Below are positions 23,703 to 34,300 of a stretch of 64,000 bases of DNA, piece by piece. Positions within the stretch are counted from its first letter, which is position 1, and every line of letters starts with the position of its first letter. The notes beneath the pieces were generated by a model. That model was given only the letters and a program-made list of their open reading frames with translations, was not told the origin of the DNA and ran no database searches. The stretch is from NCBI RefSeq assembly GCF_029525555.1, contig NZ_JAPDHZ010000003.1, positions 868,001-932,000 of the forward strand, in the 5' to 3' direction. The position numbers and the translations under genes are program-made. The DNA is from Cohnella ginsengisoli. GTDB lineage: Bacteria > Bacillota > Bacilli > Paenibacillales > Paenibacillaceae.

Positions 23703-25516
23703 TCAGGACTTGGCCCTCAGCGCGCGTCCGCAACGGGCGCAGTAGCGCGTCTCCCGCGGGGGAGACGGTGCCGCAGCCGTCGCAGCGAAGCTCGCCCGAC
23801 GCTTCCCGGGCAGTGTCGACGTGCCGCACAGCCTCCTGGACGTACGGATTCAGCGCGGAGAAGGCGCGGTATTCTTCTCTGCGGCCCGTACGGACCAGCA
23901 AGTATAGCAGTCCTATTCCGGCGCCCCCGACCGCGGCCATCATCCCGACCTTCGCCAGGCCGCCTTCGAACCGAAGATCCCACAGCGCGTGCAGGGCGAC
24001 GACGGCGGCGAGCAGAAACGCCGCATTCCAAGGCTGGATTCGCCGCCTCGCATCCGCCCCGGCAGCGGTAGCCCGCGCCGCGGCCGCGATCCAGATGCCG
24101 GCCGCGGCGATCGCCGTCCAGGTGCCGTGTCCGAAGGGCGACAGCAGCGCCCGGATCCAGAGCACGGACAGCATGCCCATCGACGAGGCTTCGCCGAGAT
24201 GGGACCAGCCGTAGATCACGCTCTCGATCGCCGCGAACCCCATGCCGGCCGCCGCGCCGAAGACGACCGCGTCCATCAGGAAACGCATCTGCTTCGTCCG
24301 GATCAGCGCCAGGCAGACGAGCAGCTTGGCTCCCTCTTCGATGACGGATACCGTCAACGGGACCTTAAACCGCGAGAAATCGCTCTGGCCTGCGCCGAAG
24401 AGCGACACATGCTCCAGATACCACGCCAGCGGGACGGCGACGACCGCGGAGGACAGGAAGATCAAGCCGAGGCGAAGCGTGCTGAAGCCGAGCAGCTGAT
24501 GTCCCCGGATATACGCGACGAACGTCACTGGACCCACGAAGCCGCCGACGATCAGCGTCGCGAAGTTCAGCCAGTCGCTGCGCAGGACCAAGGCGAGCGC
24601 GGTTAGCAGGACGAAGCCGCCGCCGAGCCACAGCAGCGCGTCGACCCATCGCTCCTTGGCCTTGGGCAGCGCGGACTCGGTCACGACGATTGGCGCTTCC
24701 GCGCTCTCCGCTTGGGGCCTCAGGTGCGGCGCCCGAATGCGCAGCATTTCCATGAACTGCCGGCGCACGGGCGCATAGTAGTCCAAAATGTACTGAAACT
24801 CGTTTTTGCCCATCGCGAGCAGCTCGCCGTCTTCGGCCGCCGTCGCGGTCGCCTCGGAGACCGTACCGGACAGCAAGCCGATTTCCCCGAAAAAGTCGCC
24901 CGCTCTAAGCTGCGCCTTTCGCCGTCCTGCCGCCCGTACTTCGACGCGCCCCCCGACGACCATATAAAAGCGGTCGGCTTCTTCGCCTTCCCGAACGAGA
25001 ACGTCGCCTTTCTTCATCGGAAGCACCGCCGTGATCTCCGCCAAGCCGCGGAGTTCGGCGTCGGGGGATGTCCGCCCAGATCGAGGCTTTGCGCAGCAAG
25101 CGGTGGATCAGCCGGATCCGGACCGTGAGCAGCAGGCTCTCGTGGAACAGCGGACTGCGCTCGGCGAGCAGCTCGAACGACCGGCGGTCCAGCCGCAGCG
25201 CCTCGACGTCGCCGATCGCGGTCACGGTCGCGGTCCGCCGCTCGCTGCGCAGCAGCCCGATCTCTCCGACGAGCGCCCCGGGGCCAAGCTCGGCGAGCAG
25301 CAGCGTCTTGCCCACCAGATTGCGCGAGGAGACCTGCACGGAGCCCCGCTTGATAAAGTAACAATCCGTCCCCGTATCTCCCTCCACGAGCAGCGAACGG
25401 CCGTCCTCGAACGAGACGGGCTCGATCGAAGCGGCCGCGATGCGGAGCTCTGGGGCGGGTATGCCGCGCAGCAGGGCGTGGTCGCCCAGGAACGCGATGA
25501 TGTCTTCTCTTGTCAT
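23703..25516 (-). CDS. Double cNMP-binding domain fused to PrsW-type intramembrane protease and zinc ribbon (two apparent frameshifts)
   Basis: Once the frame is restored, about 604 residues form one protein. cNMP-binding domain 1 (residues 15-125) contains DRRSFELLAERSPLFHESLL. Domain 2 (about 160-270) has VREGEEADRFYMVVGG and GDFFGEIGLLSG. A multi-pass PrsW domain has EEGAK near 398, DAVVFGAAAGMGFAAIES, HGTW and HALWD, matching the catalytic Glu/His motifs of PrsW glutamic proteases. A C-terminal zinc ribbon has CDGC...CARC. Frame breaks are at a G5 run (25063-25067) and near 23741-23745; both flanks remain conserved. PrsW cleaves anti-sigma factors in Bacillus; here cleavage may be gated by a nucleotide or other ligand. 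The start ATG has a weak GGAAGAG site. Confidence 0.8.
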
Positions 25517-25551
25517 GGCCGCTCTTCCGTTTCCGCGCGGTGCCCGCCCGC

Positions 25552-26196
25552 TTATCTCATATTGCCGATGATCGAACTGCGGGAATCCTGCATCTTTTGA
25601 ATGAAATTCGACATGGTGTCAAAAGCTTCGTTGCGCTTGTTCGACAAGCTCTGGAGCCGGAGCATGTCCATCTGCTGGGAATTGGCAAGCGCGTCGATCT
25701 GGCTCTTGATCTTCTGGATGAGTCCCTCAAGCTGTCCCTTCGCGGAAGGAAGCGGGTCCGATAAGGACGCGTTTTTGAGCGCGGTTTGCAGCTCGGCGGC
25801 AATCGCGCCCGAGGTGGCGTTGGACGGCACGGGCGTATCCGCTTTTGCATCGCCGCCGAACACGCCGAGTAGCCGGTTCGCCGAGGCCAACGCCTGGTTC
25901 AGCTTCGCGATTTGATCGTTTTTCGCTTGAACGGCCGCGATCTGATCCTTTAGCTGCTGCTCCAGCGCGCTCGCGCGATTCGACTGCACCGCCATCATCG
26001 CCGTCTCCAGATCCATGCCGTTAATATTAATCGACGTCGTATCGCCGACGCTGCCGATGGCGTTCTGCGTCGCGCCTTTGCCCAGCGCGTCGTTCACCGC
26101 ATCGTATACGGAATCGCTGTACATCAGCGCGGCTCCGCCAACGACGCCCGCCACGAATACGCCGGCCATCGTCAGCGCTCTCTTTTTCGAACTCAA
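25552..26196 (-). CDS. Coiled-coil protein with N-terminal membrane anchor
   Basis: 214 residues. One membrane segment (ALTMAGVFVAGVVGGAALMY) is followed by a long helical region with heptad-like stretches (ALEQQLKDQIAAVQAKNDQI; AKGQLEGLIQKIKSQIDAL). No family is recognised. TTG start with GGGGGAAG upstream. It lies 35 nt before the double cNMP-binding/PrsW gene on the same strand, so it probably heads that operon, and its extracytoplasmic coil could be a PrsW substrate or a scaffold. That is inference from position only. Confidence 0.65.
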   Translation of the reverse strand: MSSKKRALTMAGVFVAGVVGGAALMYSDSVYDAVNDALGKGATQNAIGSVGDTTSININGMDLETAMMAVQSNRASALEQQLKDQIAAVQAKNDQIAKLNQALASANRLLGVFGGDAKADTPVPSNATSGAIAAELQTALKNASLSDPLPSAKGQLEGLIQKIKSQIDALANSQQMDMLRLQSLSNKRNEAFDTMSNFIQKMQDSRSSIIGNMR

Positions 26197-26300
26197 CCCG
26201 ACTTCCCCCTAAAAACAAATCATTTATTTCCAGTCTATTATGGCGGCGGAGGAGCGTCAACGAAAAATCCGGCCGCCTGTCGCTTGCCGAAGGGATTCGC

Positions 26301-26822
26301 TCACCGGTTGAGAATGCCGAGATATTGAACCCAGGGGCCGACGTCCGTCTTGTAGCGCAGCGCCATCGTCCTGACGATCTGCGAGAGATGCGTCAGGTCG
26401 TGCACGACCCATGCCGAGACGAGTTCTCTGGCTTTGACCTTGCCGAACGCCGGATGCGCGCCCGTCTTTTCCAGCCATTCTTCGTTGTCGACGAGCGCCC
26501 GAAGCCGCTCAAGACTGCGGGCTCTGAGCTCGGCGAATTCCTCGAGCTTCCGCTCCGTCGTCCGGCTTCCCGCGCTCAGGTGCGCATATCGGTCGAACGC
26601 GGGAAAAGGCTTGCTCTCGCCCTCGCGCAAAATAAACGCAAGGCGCGGAATCCAGTTCGTCTTCTCCCCTTCGATCAGATGGCCGACGACTTCGTCCGCG
26701 TCCCAGGTGCCCTCTCCTTCGTTGCAGCCCAGCCAGCCTTCTGGCAGGCCGGACAGGAGCGAGGCGAGCGTCTGCGGCGTGCGGCTCAGGATGGCGACGG
26801 CTTCTTCTATGTTGAAATTCAC
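26301..26822 (-). CDS. DinB family protein
   Basis: 173 residues from a GTG start with AAAGGAGG 8 nt upstream. The four-helix DinB/YfiT fold is indicated by [39 protein letters not shown] (metal His) and [19 protein letters not shown] (two further His), giving the usual three-His metal site. DinB-like proteins include thiol transferases and many of unknown role; in this family of firmicutes a bacillithiol link is possible but unproven. The open frame extends upstream into a DUF1801 remnant (see 26917-27111). Confidence 0.82.
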   Translation of the reverse strand: MNFNIEEAVAILSRTPQTLASLLSGLPEGWLGCNEGEGTWDADEVVGHLIEGEKTNWIPRLAFILREGESKPFPAFDRYAHLSAGSRTTERKLEEFAELRARSLERLRALVDNEEWLEKTGAHPAFGKVKARELVSAWVVHDLTHLSQIVRTMALRYKTDVGPWVQYLGILNR

Positions 26823-26916
26823 GCGGTGTCCCTCCTTTGGGATCGACAAGGTGGATTTGGCGGCGATGAGCGCGATGACGGCGATGTTCTCGGTATCGTG
26901 TAAAAGTAAACGATAG

Positions 26917-27111
26917 CCCCCCCACCAGGTTGCCGCGCAGATCGAACGTCGGCATCTGGTAGCCGATCTTCTCCTTTGCCTCCGGCGCGGCGGACCGGAT
27001 CGTCTCCCGGACGTCCTGCAGCAACAGCTGGATGTCCGGCGAGAAGGTCTCGATGTAGGCTTCCGTCGATGCAATCGATTTACGGCTCTCATCCATGCCA
27101 TGGCGCATCAT
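26917..27111 (-). pseudogene. N-terminal remnant of a DUF1801 (YdhG-like) protein
   Basis: About 60 residues ([40 protein letters not shown]) match the start of DUF1801 proteins. The similarity stops at GNLVGG, where a run of seven C (26917-26923) lies on the plus strand. The expected second half (the KNHIGFYP region) is absent from all three frames. Removing one base from the run would fuse the remnant in frame to DinB. There is no clear ribosome site before the ATGs. Read as a truncated gene; a fusion gene is the alternative. Confidence 0.55.
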
Positions 27112-27204
27112 TTCAGATCAAATGGGTTACATCCCCACTGAGTATATTCGAAATGGAAGAGAGATGGTAAATGAAAGGCGCGGCGAGCGTCTCTCGTCCA
27201 CAGC

Positions 27205-27238
27205 AAAAACGGGACGAAGCAAACATCGCTTCGTCCCG
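27205..27238 (-). terminator. Intrinsic terminator of the SDR gene
   Basis: CGGGACGAAGC (27210-27220) pairs perfectly with GCTTCGTCCCG (27228-27238); on the minus strand TTTTT follows. Confidence 0.85.
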
Positions 27239-27269
27239 CTTGCGATAGCCGATCCTGTCGCGGCTGCGC

Positions 27270-28166
27270 TTATGGCGTCGGCGTGCCGCCGTTCGCGTTC
27301 AGCGTCTCGCCGCTCACGTAGCTGGATTCCTGGCTCGCCAGGAATACGTACGCCGGCGCCATCTCCGCAGGCTGGCCCGGACGGCCGAGCGGCGTCGTCT
27401 CGCCGAACTTCGCCAGCTTCTCCGTCGGCTGGCCGCCGGCGACCTGGAGCGGCGTCCAGACCGGGCCGGGCGCCACGACGTTGACGCGGATGCCCTTGCT
27501 CGCGACCTGCTGCGCCAGCGCCTTGCTGAACACGTTGATCGCGCCCTTCGTCGTCGCGTAGTCGAGCAGGATCGGCGCGGGCTTGTAAGCCTGAATGGAC
27601 GACGTATTGATGATCGTGCTGCCAGGCTGCATATGCTTGATCGCCGCCTTGCACAACCAGAACAAGCCGTACACGTTCGTCTTGAACGTCGCGTCGAACT
27701 GCTCCGTCGTCAGCTCGGCGATGTCCGGCACGAACTGCTGCATGCCCGCCACGTTCGCCAGGATGTCAAGTCCGCCGAGCTTGTCGACCGCAGTCTGCAC
27801 CAACTGCTCGCAGTAAGCCTCGTCTTTCTGGTCGCCAGGCAGCGCAATGGCCGTATGCCCGGCCTCTTCCACCAGCTTGAGCACCTGCTGCGCGTCCGCT
27901 TCCTCCTCCGGCAAATACGACAGCACGACGTCGGCGCCTTCACGCGCGAAGGCGATCGCCACGGCGCGGCCGATGCCGCTGTCCGCCCCCGTGACGATCG
28001 CCTTGCGTCCGGCGAGCCTTCCCGTGCCGCGGTACGTCCGTTCGCCGCAGTCGGGAATCGGGTTCATTTCGACTTGGAGACCGGGCGGCTCCTGCGTCTG
28101 TTGATACTCCGGTCCCGCCTTCGGATATTGCTTCGTCGGATCCTGCATCGCGTATTGGTCGGCCAT
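27270..28166 (-). CDS. Short-chain dehydrogenase/reductase, YhxC/general stress protein 39 type
   Basis: 298 residues. A Pro/Gln-rich N-terminal extension of about 45 residues is typical of YhdF/YhxC/GSP39-like SDRs. The NAD(P) motif TGADSGIG is near residue 59, the NVAG motif near 138, and the catalytic Ser and YATTK pair near 190-206. The C-terminus ends [12 protein letters not shown]. It is a cytosolic oxidoreductase of unknown substrate, often general-stress induced. GGAGGG lies before the ATG. Single gene with its own terminator. Confidence 0.9.
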   Translation of the reverse strand: MADQYAMQDPTKQYPKAGPEYQQTQEPPGLQVEMNPIPDCGERTYRGTGRLAGRKAIVTGADSGIGRAVAIAFAREGADVVLSYLPEEEADAQQVLKLVEEAGHTAIALPGDQKDEAYCEQLVQTAVDKLGGLDILANVAGMQQFVPDIAELTTEQFDATFKTNVYGLFWLCKAAIKHMQPGSTIINTSSIQAYKPAPILLDYATTKGAINVFSKALAQQVASKGIRVNVVAPGPVWTPLQVAGGQPTEKLAKFGETTPLGRPGQPAEMAPAYVFLASQESSYVSGETLNANGGTPTP

Positions 28167-28249
28167 CGGGCAATCCCTCCATTAAGCGTTTCGCGAATTT
28201 TTAACTGATAGGCTCAAACTCCTTTCTATATAACCTTCCCCGCCTTCCT

Positions 28250-29573
28250 TTAAACGAGAATGCAGTCCCAATCGATCTCGATCGTCCGGCCGGCAGCCAT
28301 GGAGAGGTCCGCCCGGAAGCCCGCCACGTGCCCGACGATCGAATGCGCCAGCGAGGTCGAATAGCCGGCGTCCGGATCGCCCCGGACGACCCGCAGGAAA
28401 TCCTCGACGAGCCGGTGATCGCCGCCCCCGTGCATCTCGCCGGACACCTCGATCTCGACCTTGCGCTCCGCGTATACGCGGTCCTCCCGCCACGGATCGG
28501 GATGCCGGACGACGAACGCGCCTTCCTCCAGCTCGCCGCAGATCTCTCCTTTAGTCCCCGTAATATGCACGGTCCTGCAGGCTTTGGAGGTCGCCCCGAC
28601 AAGGCTGTGCGCCGCCGTGCTCCCGTCCTCGAATTCGAACTGGACGACCTGGTGGTCGACGATGTCGTTGTCGCAGCGCCATACGCAGCGGCCGAACCGG
28701 TTGTCCCCCGCCAGGCTCGCCAGCTTCTCCTCGTCGCTCAGCCGCACGCCGTCCAGGTAACCGGGCCATACGTATACCGGCCATAGGCCCCGATCCACGT
28801 AGAGCGTTTTGGCGGAGTAGGGGCAACGCTCCTCGATCGGGCAATCCGCCACGCATCGCGTACCGGCGCCTTCCGGCGCGCGGTCCTCGCGGAACTGCGA
28901 GAGCCGGCCGAAGCTGCTGACGCGGACGGGCTTGACGCCGGTCTTGAACCAGGAGATCAAATCGAGATCGTGGCAACATTTGGCCATGAGAAACGAAGAC
29001 CCGTCCCGCTCCAGGCTCGCGAATTTTCCCCGCACGAAAGCGGTCGCCATATGGTGATAATCGACGTTCTCCTCCGTCTGGACATGAATGACGTCGCCGA
29101 TCTCGCCGGCCTGGATGATCTGGTTCAGCGCCTGGTAAAAGGGGGGCGTAGCGCAGCACGTGGCAGATCATGACCTTGCGGCCATGCGTCTCGGCGACGC
29201 GATAGAGCTCAAGCACTTCTTCCTCCGAGACGCCGACCGGCTTTTCGAGCAGCACGTCGTAGCCCTTGCGGAGAAGCGGCAGCGTCGTCCGCACGTGGAG
29301 CGCGTCCAGGGTCCCGTTAATGACGGCGTCGGCCAGCTTCGGGCGGGACACGAACGCGTCGACGTCCGCGAAGCACCGGTCCGCCGGCAGATCGTAGAGA
29401 CTGGCCGTATGCGCCCGCCGGACGGGATTGGGCTCGACGACGCCGACGACCCGCATCGCCTCCGGATGCTTAAGCGCGTACGAGGCATAGTTCATGGCCC
29501 GGCTGCCCGCGCCGACGATGACGACGGTCACCGGATCGCCGGACTTGCCCGCCTTGTCGGTAGTTACGTTCAC
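28250..29573 (-). CDS. Gfo/Idh/MocA family oxidoreductase with Cys-rich insert (one apparent frameshift)
   Basis: About 440 residues when the frame is restored. The N-terminal Rossmann domain (VVIVGAGSRAMNYASYALKH, DVLLEKPVGVSEEE) binds NAD(P). A G6 run at 29141-29146 (expected five) breaks the frame after HVLRYAP; the other frame continues FYQALNQIIQAGEIGDVIHV into MATAFVRGKFASLER. The C-terminal domain carries an unusual Cys-rich insert (CVADCPIEERCPYSAKTLY) and RFGRCVWRCDNDIVDHQVVQ. It probably oxidises a sugar or sugar acid released from polysaccharide. GTG start with GAGGTGG upstream. It is the third gene after the beta-helix enzyme and a DUF4091 protein. Confidence 0.87.
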
Positions 29574-29630
29574 TTTTATCCACCTCTTCTTAAATTAAGG
29601 CGCAGGACGATTGTCCTGCGCCGCGTTCGA

Positions 29631-31292
29631 TTAACCGATATGGGCTTTGATCGCCGAATTGACAGCCTCTCTTAATCCCAGCAGCCAAGCGGCGTCATGA
29701 GGATATGCGATGAACGTCAGCGGCTCCTCCAACCCGTCTTCGATCATCGCGAGCACCCGCTCGCGTCCCACGAAGCCTTCGAGCAGTTGGAGCGCGCGCA
29801 AGTCCTGCAGGGCTTCGTAGAACACCTCCATGCGGATCGATTCGACCGGCGTGCCGTCCGCCCCCGGATAGACGAGGAACGCGTCGCCGGAAGGAAACGT
29901 GCAGCCGGCATCGGTCACGCGGTACGGATCGATCGCCTCGATCGAATATTGCGCATTCCAGAAGTTATAGCCCCAATGCAGGAACCCGGCGATCTGGAAC
30001 TTGTACAGCTGGATGCCGATCACGCGGTTGCGGGCCGAAGGCATATTGAAGAACCGGTTGGACACCTGCTTGTATTGCGCGCAGCAGTAGTAGGTCCACA
30101 GCTCCGGAACCCCCCGCTCCAGGAAGGGGCCGATATGATCGTTGGACGGGATCGGCCGCCGCACGAGACCTTGCTCGTAATAAGCGTAGTCGGTGAGCGC
30201 GTCGATGATCGGCAGCTCGCCGAGATGCGACTGCATCAGCTCGCTTGCGCTGCGATACCAGGGCATGTGCTCGGCAAGCGGTTCGTCGGAAATGTGGAAG
30301 TAGCTGCGATCCAGCAAACCGCGACGGCGGAGAAAAGCAACGAGGCACGGCAGAAATGCGCCGAGGAAAGCCCTGTATGCCTCGCCTGCGGAATCCGTAT
30401 CCCACCCGAAAATCCGCCGGTACGTCCCGTTGTCGTCGGCCATAATCTTTGGCGCATGCTTCGCGCCCCACTGGGTGAACAGATGCGAAAACTCAAAGTA
30501 ACGGATGCCGACCCGGTCGCACATGGCGATCCAACGTTCCAGACGTTCGAACCCGAATACGTAGCAGTCCCCGTCCTTCGTCACGTCCACCAGCTGGACC
30601 GTCGGCCGCTCCCCGCCGACCGCGGTATCGAGCGGCGGCGTGAACAGCGGCGTCAGCACCATGTTCATGCCATGACGTACGGCCGTATCCAGGTAGCGCT
30701 CGATCAGCGACCAGTGCGCTTCGCCGAACACTTCCACGCCGTAATAATTCGCCAGGCAATCGCCATGGAACCATTCGGTGTGGATGAGCGTCTGCGGCGG
30801 CAGCTCCGCGTCCACGATCTCCAGCTCGAAGCGCTCCTCCCCCAGCGGCTCGCCCTCCTCGCCCGCGAACCGGACGACGACGGGATGATTGCCCGCAGGG
30901 GTATCGGCATCGGTCGTTACCGCGACCCACACCGACCGCCATTGATGGCGAAAACCGGTCACGCCCCGTTCCTCTTGAATCGGGTACAGCGGATCGGGAT
31001 ATAAACCCGGCGTCGCCCGAAGGATGTAGTCGTCGTGGTCATACTGGCTGGGCAGCTCAGCCGGCGACAATCCGACGGCTCTCAGGGAGACGCGGTCTCC
31101 GAGCGGGGATTCCGCGCTTACGGCGATCCGCTTGGTCAGCCTCGGCGCGCGGTAAGCGACCTGGAAGGCGTAGGTCTCCCCTTTGAGCGCCGAGCCGCGC
31201 ATGTATGGGACGGCGCGAAGCGGTTCATCCGCGAATACCTTCTCCAGGGAATGCAGGCACCTTGTTTCGAATGGCGCGTCGGGGTGGGTCAT
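29631..31292 (-). CDS. DUF4091 glycoside-hydrolase-like protein
   Basis: 553 residues without a signal peptide, so probably cytosolic. The N-terminal beta domain (about 1-165) precedes a TIM-barrel-like region with HTEWFHGDCLANYY, YFEFSHLFTQWGAKHAPKI and YFHISDEPLAEHMPWY near residue 330; the acidic pair in ISDEP may be catalytic. It closes with the DUF4091 signature region WGYNFWNAQYSIEAIDPYR and FLVYPGADGTPVESIRMEVF. DUF4091 proteins sit in glycan-use loci and some act as glycosidases; the exact linkage is unknown. AAGGAG precedes the ATG. It starts 30 nt after the beta-helix gene, in one operon. Confidence 0.85.
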   Translation of the reverse strand: MTHPDAPFETRCLHSLEKVFADEPLRAVPYMRGSALKGETYAFQVAYRAPRLTKRIAVSAESPLGDRVSLRAVGLSPAELPSQYDHDDYILRATPGLYPDPLYPIQEERGVTGFRHQWRSVWVAVTTDADTPAGNHPVVVRFAGEEGEPLGEERFELEIVDAELPPQTLIHTEWFHGDCLANYYGVEVFGEAHWSLIERYLDTAVRHGMNMVLTPLFTPPLDTAVGGERPTVQLVDVTKDGDCYVFGFERLERWIAMCDRVGIRYFEFSHLFTQWGAKHAPKIMADDNGTYRRIFGWDTDSAGEAYRAFLGAFLPCLVAFLRRRGLLDRSYFHISDEPLAEHMPWYRSASELMQSHLGELPIIDALTDYAYYEQGLVRRPIPSNDHIGPFLERGVPELWTYYCCAQYKQVSNRFFNMPSARNRVIGIQLYKFQIAGFLHWGYNFWNAQYSIEAIDPYRVTDAGCTFPSGDAFLVYPGADGTPVESIRMEVFYEALQDLRALQLLEGFVGRERVLAMIEDGLEEPLTFIAYPHDAAWLLGLREAVNSAIKAHIG

Positions 31293-31321
31293 GGGATTAC
31301 TCCTTCTCTGCGGCCGATTGT

Positions 31322-34300
31322 TTATTTGCCGGATTGATCGTGAGGCACGGTGATCGTGGCGGTCGCGACGGTTTGGTTGCCCGCCTTGTCGGTCGCCGTG
31401 TAGGTGACGGTGTATACGCGGCCTTTTTCCGCCCGCACCTGGAACGATCGCGCGTCCGTACCGACAGCCGCGATAATGTCATTGGCGGCGCTCGCCGGCG
31501 CATTGCTCGCGATAGACGTCAATACGACCGAGTCCAGGCCCGATCCTTCATCGCTCGCCGTCACCGCGGCGTCGACCGTGACCATCTTGTGGTTCGGCGG
31601 CCAGACGGACGCCTTGTCGAGCTGGACCGACAGCGTCGGCTTCGTCGTGTCCGCCGGCGGGGCGTCGCCTTCGATCTGAACGTCCAGGCTCGAGATGACC
31701 GCCTTGACAGGCAGCTTGCCCGCGCCGCTGTACATGCCGATGCCCGCGAGGAAGTCGCCGCCATCGAATTCGACGGTCGTGCTGCCGATGGATACCCAGG
31801 CGCCGTCTTTCAGGTAGAACCCTTCAACGTTGTTGCCCGTCTTCACCAGCTTCATCTGGAACGGCGCAGCGATGCTCTTGCCCTGGAAGTCGAGCAGCAG
31901 GCCGGTTTGCGATCCCCAATACTTCTGCTCGGCTACGGGCTTCTGCGCGTCCAGGATGCTCTCCTCGTTGCGGAATACGTAGCGCAGCACCTTGCCGGTG
32001 CCGTCCGTGCGGAAGTGCACGTGCTTGGCGTCGGCGGTGTCCTTAGCGCGGAACATCAGGCCGACCGATGCCGGGTCGCCGGCGCCGAGCGAATCGATCG
32101 TCGCGGTCAGCGTGACCGTCGCATTCGGATCGTTGACATGCACGGGCTTGCTGAAGTAAATGAAGTCGTCGCTCGCGTTCCAAACATTGTCGCCTTGGCC
32201 GATCAAGTTATAGGCCGTGCCGGACACCGTGGCGAAGCCTCGGCTGTTGGTCCCATAGGTCCGCACCGACCAGTCGCCGATCGGCGCCAGCGGGCCGTTC
32301 GGGAACACCGTGATCACCTTCGTGGCTGCCTTCGTGATGCCGTCCTTGACGGCGATCGCTTCGACCGTGACCTGTCCCGGCGCCAGCGCAGTGAAGGACG
32401 CATGGCCCCCGGTCACGCCGTCGATGCGAAGGACGCTGCTGTCGCTCGACGTGAATTGAACGTCGGCGCCGGACAGATCCGCGGCCTGGCCGTTCTGCTG
32501 CGTGCCGACGAGCGGGATCGTGCCCGTGTCGCCCGCCGTGAAGACCGGATTCGGCAGGTTGACGCTGACTTCCTTCAGCAGCGAATCGCTCACGCCCGAG
32601 TCGAACGGCGTGGTCTCGAACAAGCCGAGATCGTCCGCGTAGGAGAAGCCAGTCGCCGCGTTGCTCTTGTAGATGCGCACGCGCGCGCTCGTAATATCCG
32701 GTCCCGTATGGAACGGCACTTCAATGCGCGTATACTTCTCTTCTTTGGTCGAGACATCTTTGTCGGCTCCGCCGTATTGCGTCACGCCGACGATGATCGT
32801 CTCTCCCGGTTCGTTGTAGACCCAGGCGACGAACTTATAGTCCGTGTCGGACTTCAGGCCCGTGATCTTCTGCTCGAGACCGCCGCCCTTGCCCAGCTTC
32901 AGAACGTTTTGATAACCTCTCTTCTTCCAGGCCGTCGTGCCGGCGATGCTCGACACTTGCTCGAGCGTCGTCGTCGCCGGCGTCCATACGAGCCAGTTGT
33001 CCAGCGTTCCGTCGAAGCCGCTGTTCTTGACCAGGTTCATATAAGGCGTCACGATCTGCGTATACGACGGATTCGGCGGATGGTTGAAGTCCGGCCCCAC
33101 CGTCCAGTCCGCGCCGCCGTACTCGTAAGCGCCCGCGTCGGGCGCCGCGCCGGCGTACCCGTTCGTGATGCCCTCGATGAAGGCCCCCGTATTGATGGCC
33201 GTAGAACCGGCGCCGAGACGGTAGTTGCGATTCGCAGGATCGACGAAGTTCACGCCGCTGGCCGATACCGTGTTGTACCCGCTGGCCGTATCCGCCGTGA
33301 GCGATACCGCGTTCGTGAAGATGTTGTTGTACACCCTCGAACCGTACAGCTCCTGGTCGTAAGGCGCGGAGCCCCAGTACCCGACGCTGCTCACGTCGTT
33401 GTTCGCGACCGTATTGTTGTAGATCAGCCGATAATTGCCCGGCGTATTCAGCTGAATGCCGACGTTGTTGTTGTAGATAACGTTGTGGTGGGCGACGACA
33501 TTGGAGGCGTAGTTGTCGAAGTACAAGCCGACGCTCATGTCCGTGCCCTTGCTGTCGTGAATCAGGTTGTGGTGAATCTCGCTGTTGCCCATGTCCGCGC
33601 CCCAGCTGTAGATCAGCGCGCCGTCGCGGGACAGCCACATGCCGTCGTGGATGTCGTTGTATTGAATCTCCGCGCTTCCTCTGTTCCAGTAGAGGATGTA
33701 GCGACCGGAATTATACATGTCGTTGTGACTGATGAGGTTCTGGGAGCCCGTCGACAGTTTGACCACCGGATCGTAGGCCGCGAAGTAACTGCCGTCGTGA
33801 ATGGAATTGTTCACGATGCGGTTGTTGCTGCCGTCGATGTTGATCAGCGTGCCAGTCGAGTAGGCGATATGGCTGTTCTTAACCTCGTTGTTGCTGCCGC
33901 CGATATTGATGCCGCCCGTGAGCTGGTGGGCGACGGACGTGCCGTGCGACTCGGTGGAGAAGTACAAATATTCGGCCGTGATGCCGTCGAGCACGTTGTA
34001 GCTCGCGCCGCCATCCATCGGGATGCTGCCCGCGAAGGTCTGCAGCCCTTCCAGATGGATATAGGAGCGCCCGCTCAGATCGAACGTCTTGAGGCGCTGC
34101 TTGATCTCGACGTTCTGCGGCTTGCCGCCGTCCGGCGCCCACAGGTACACCTTGCGCGCAGCCGAGTCGACGTACCATTCGTGCGGCGCGTCCAGCTCGC
34201 TGCGGAGGCCCGACAGATAGAAGGTGGACCCCTGCTTGGGCCACATATAGTCAAAGTTTTGGATGATCTTCGGGTAGCTCAGCGTATGCGTCGCCGCGTC

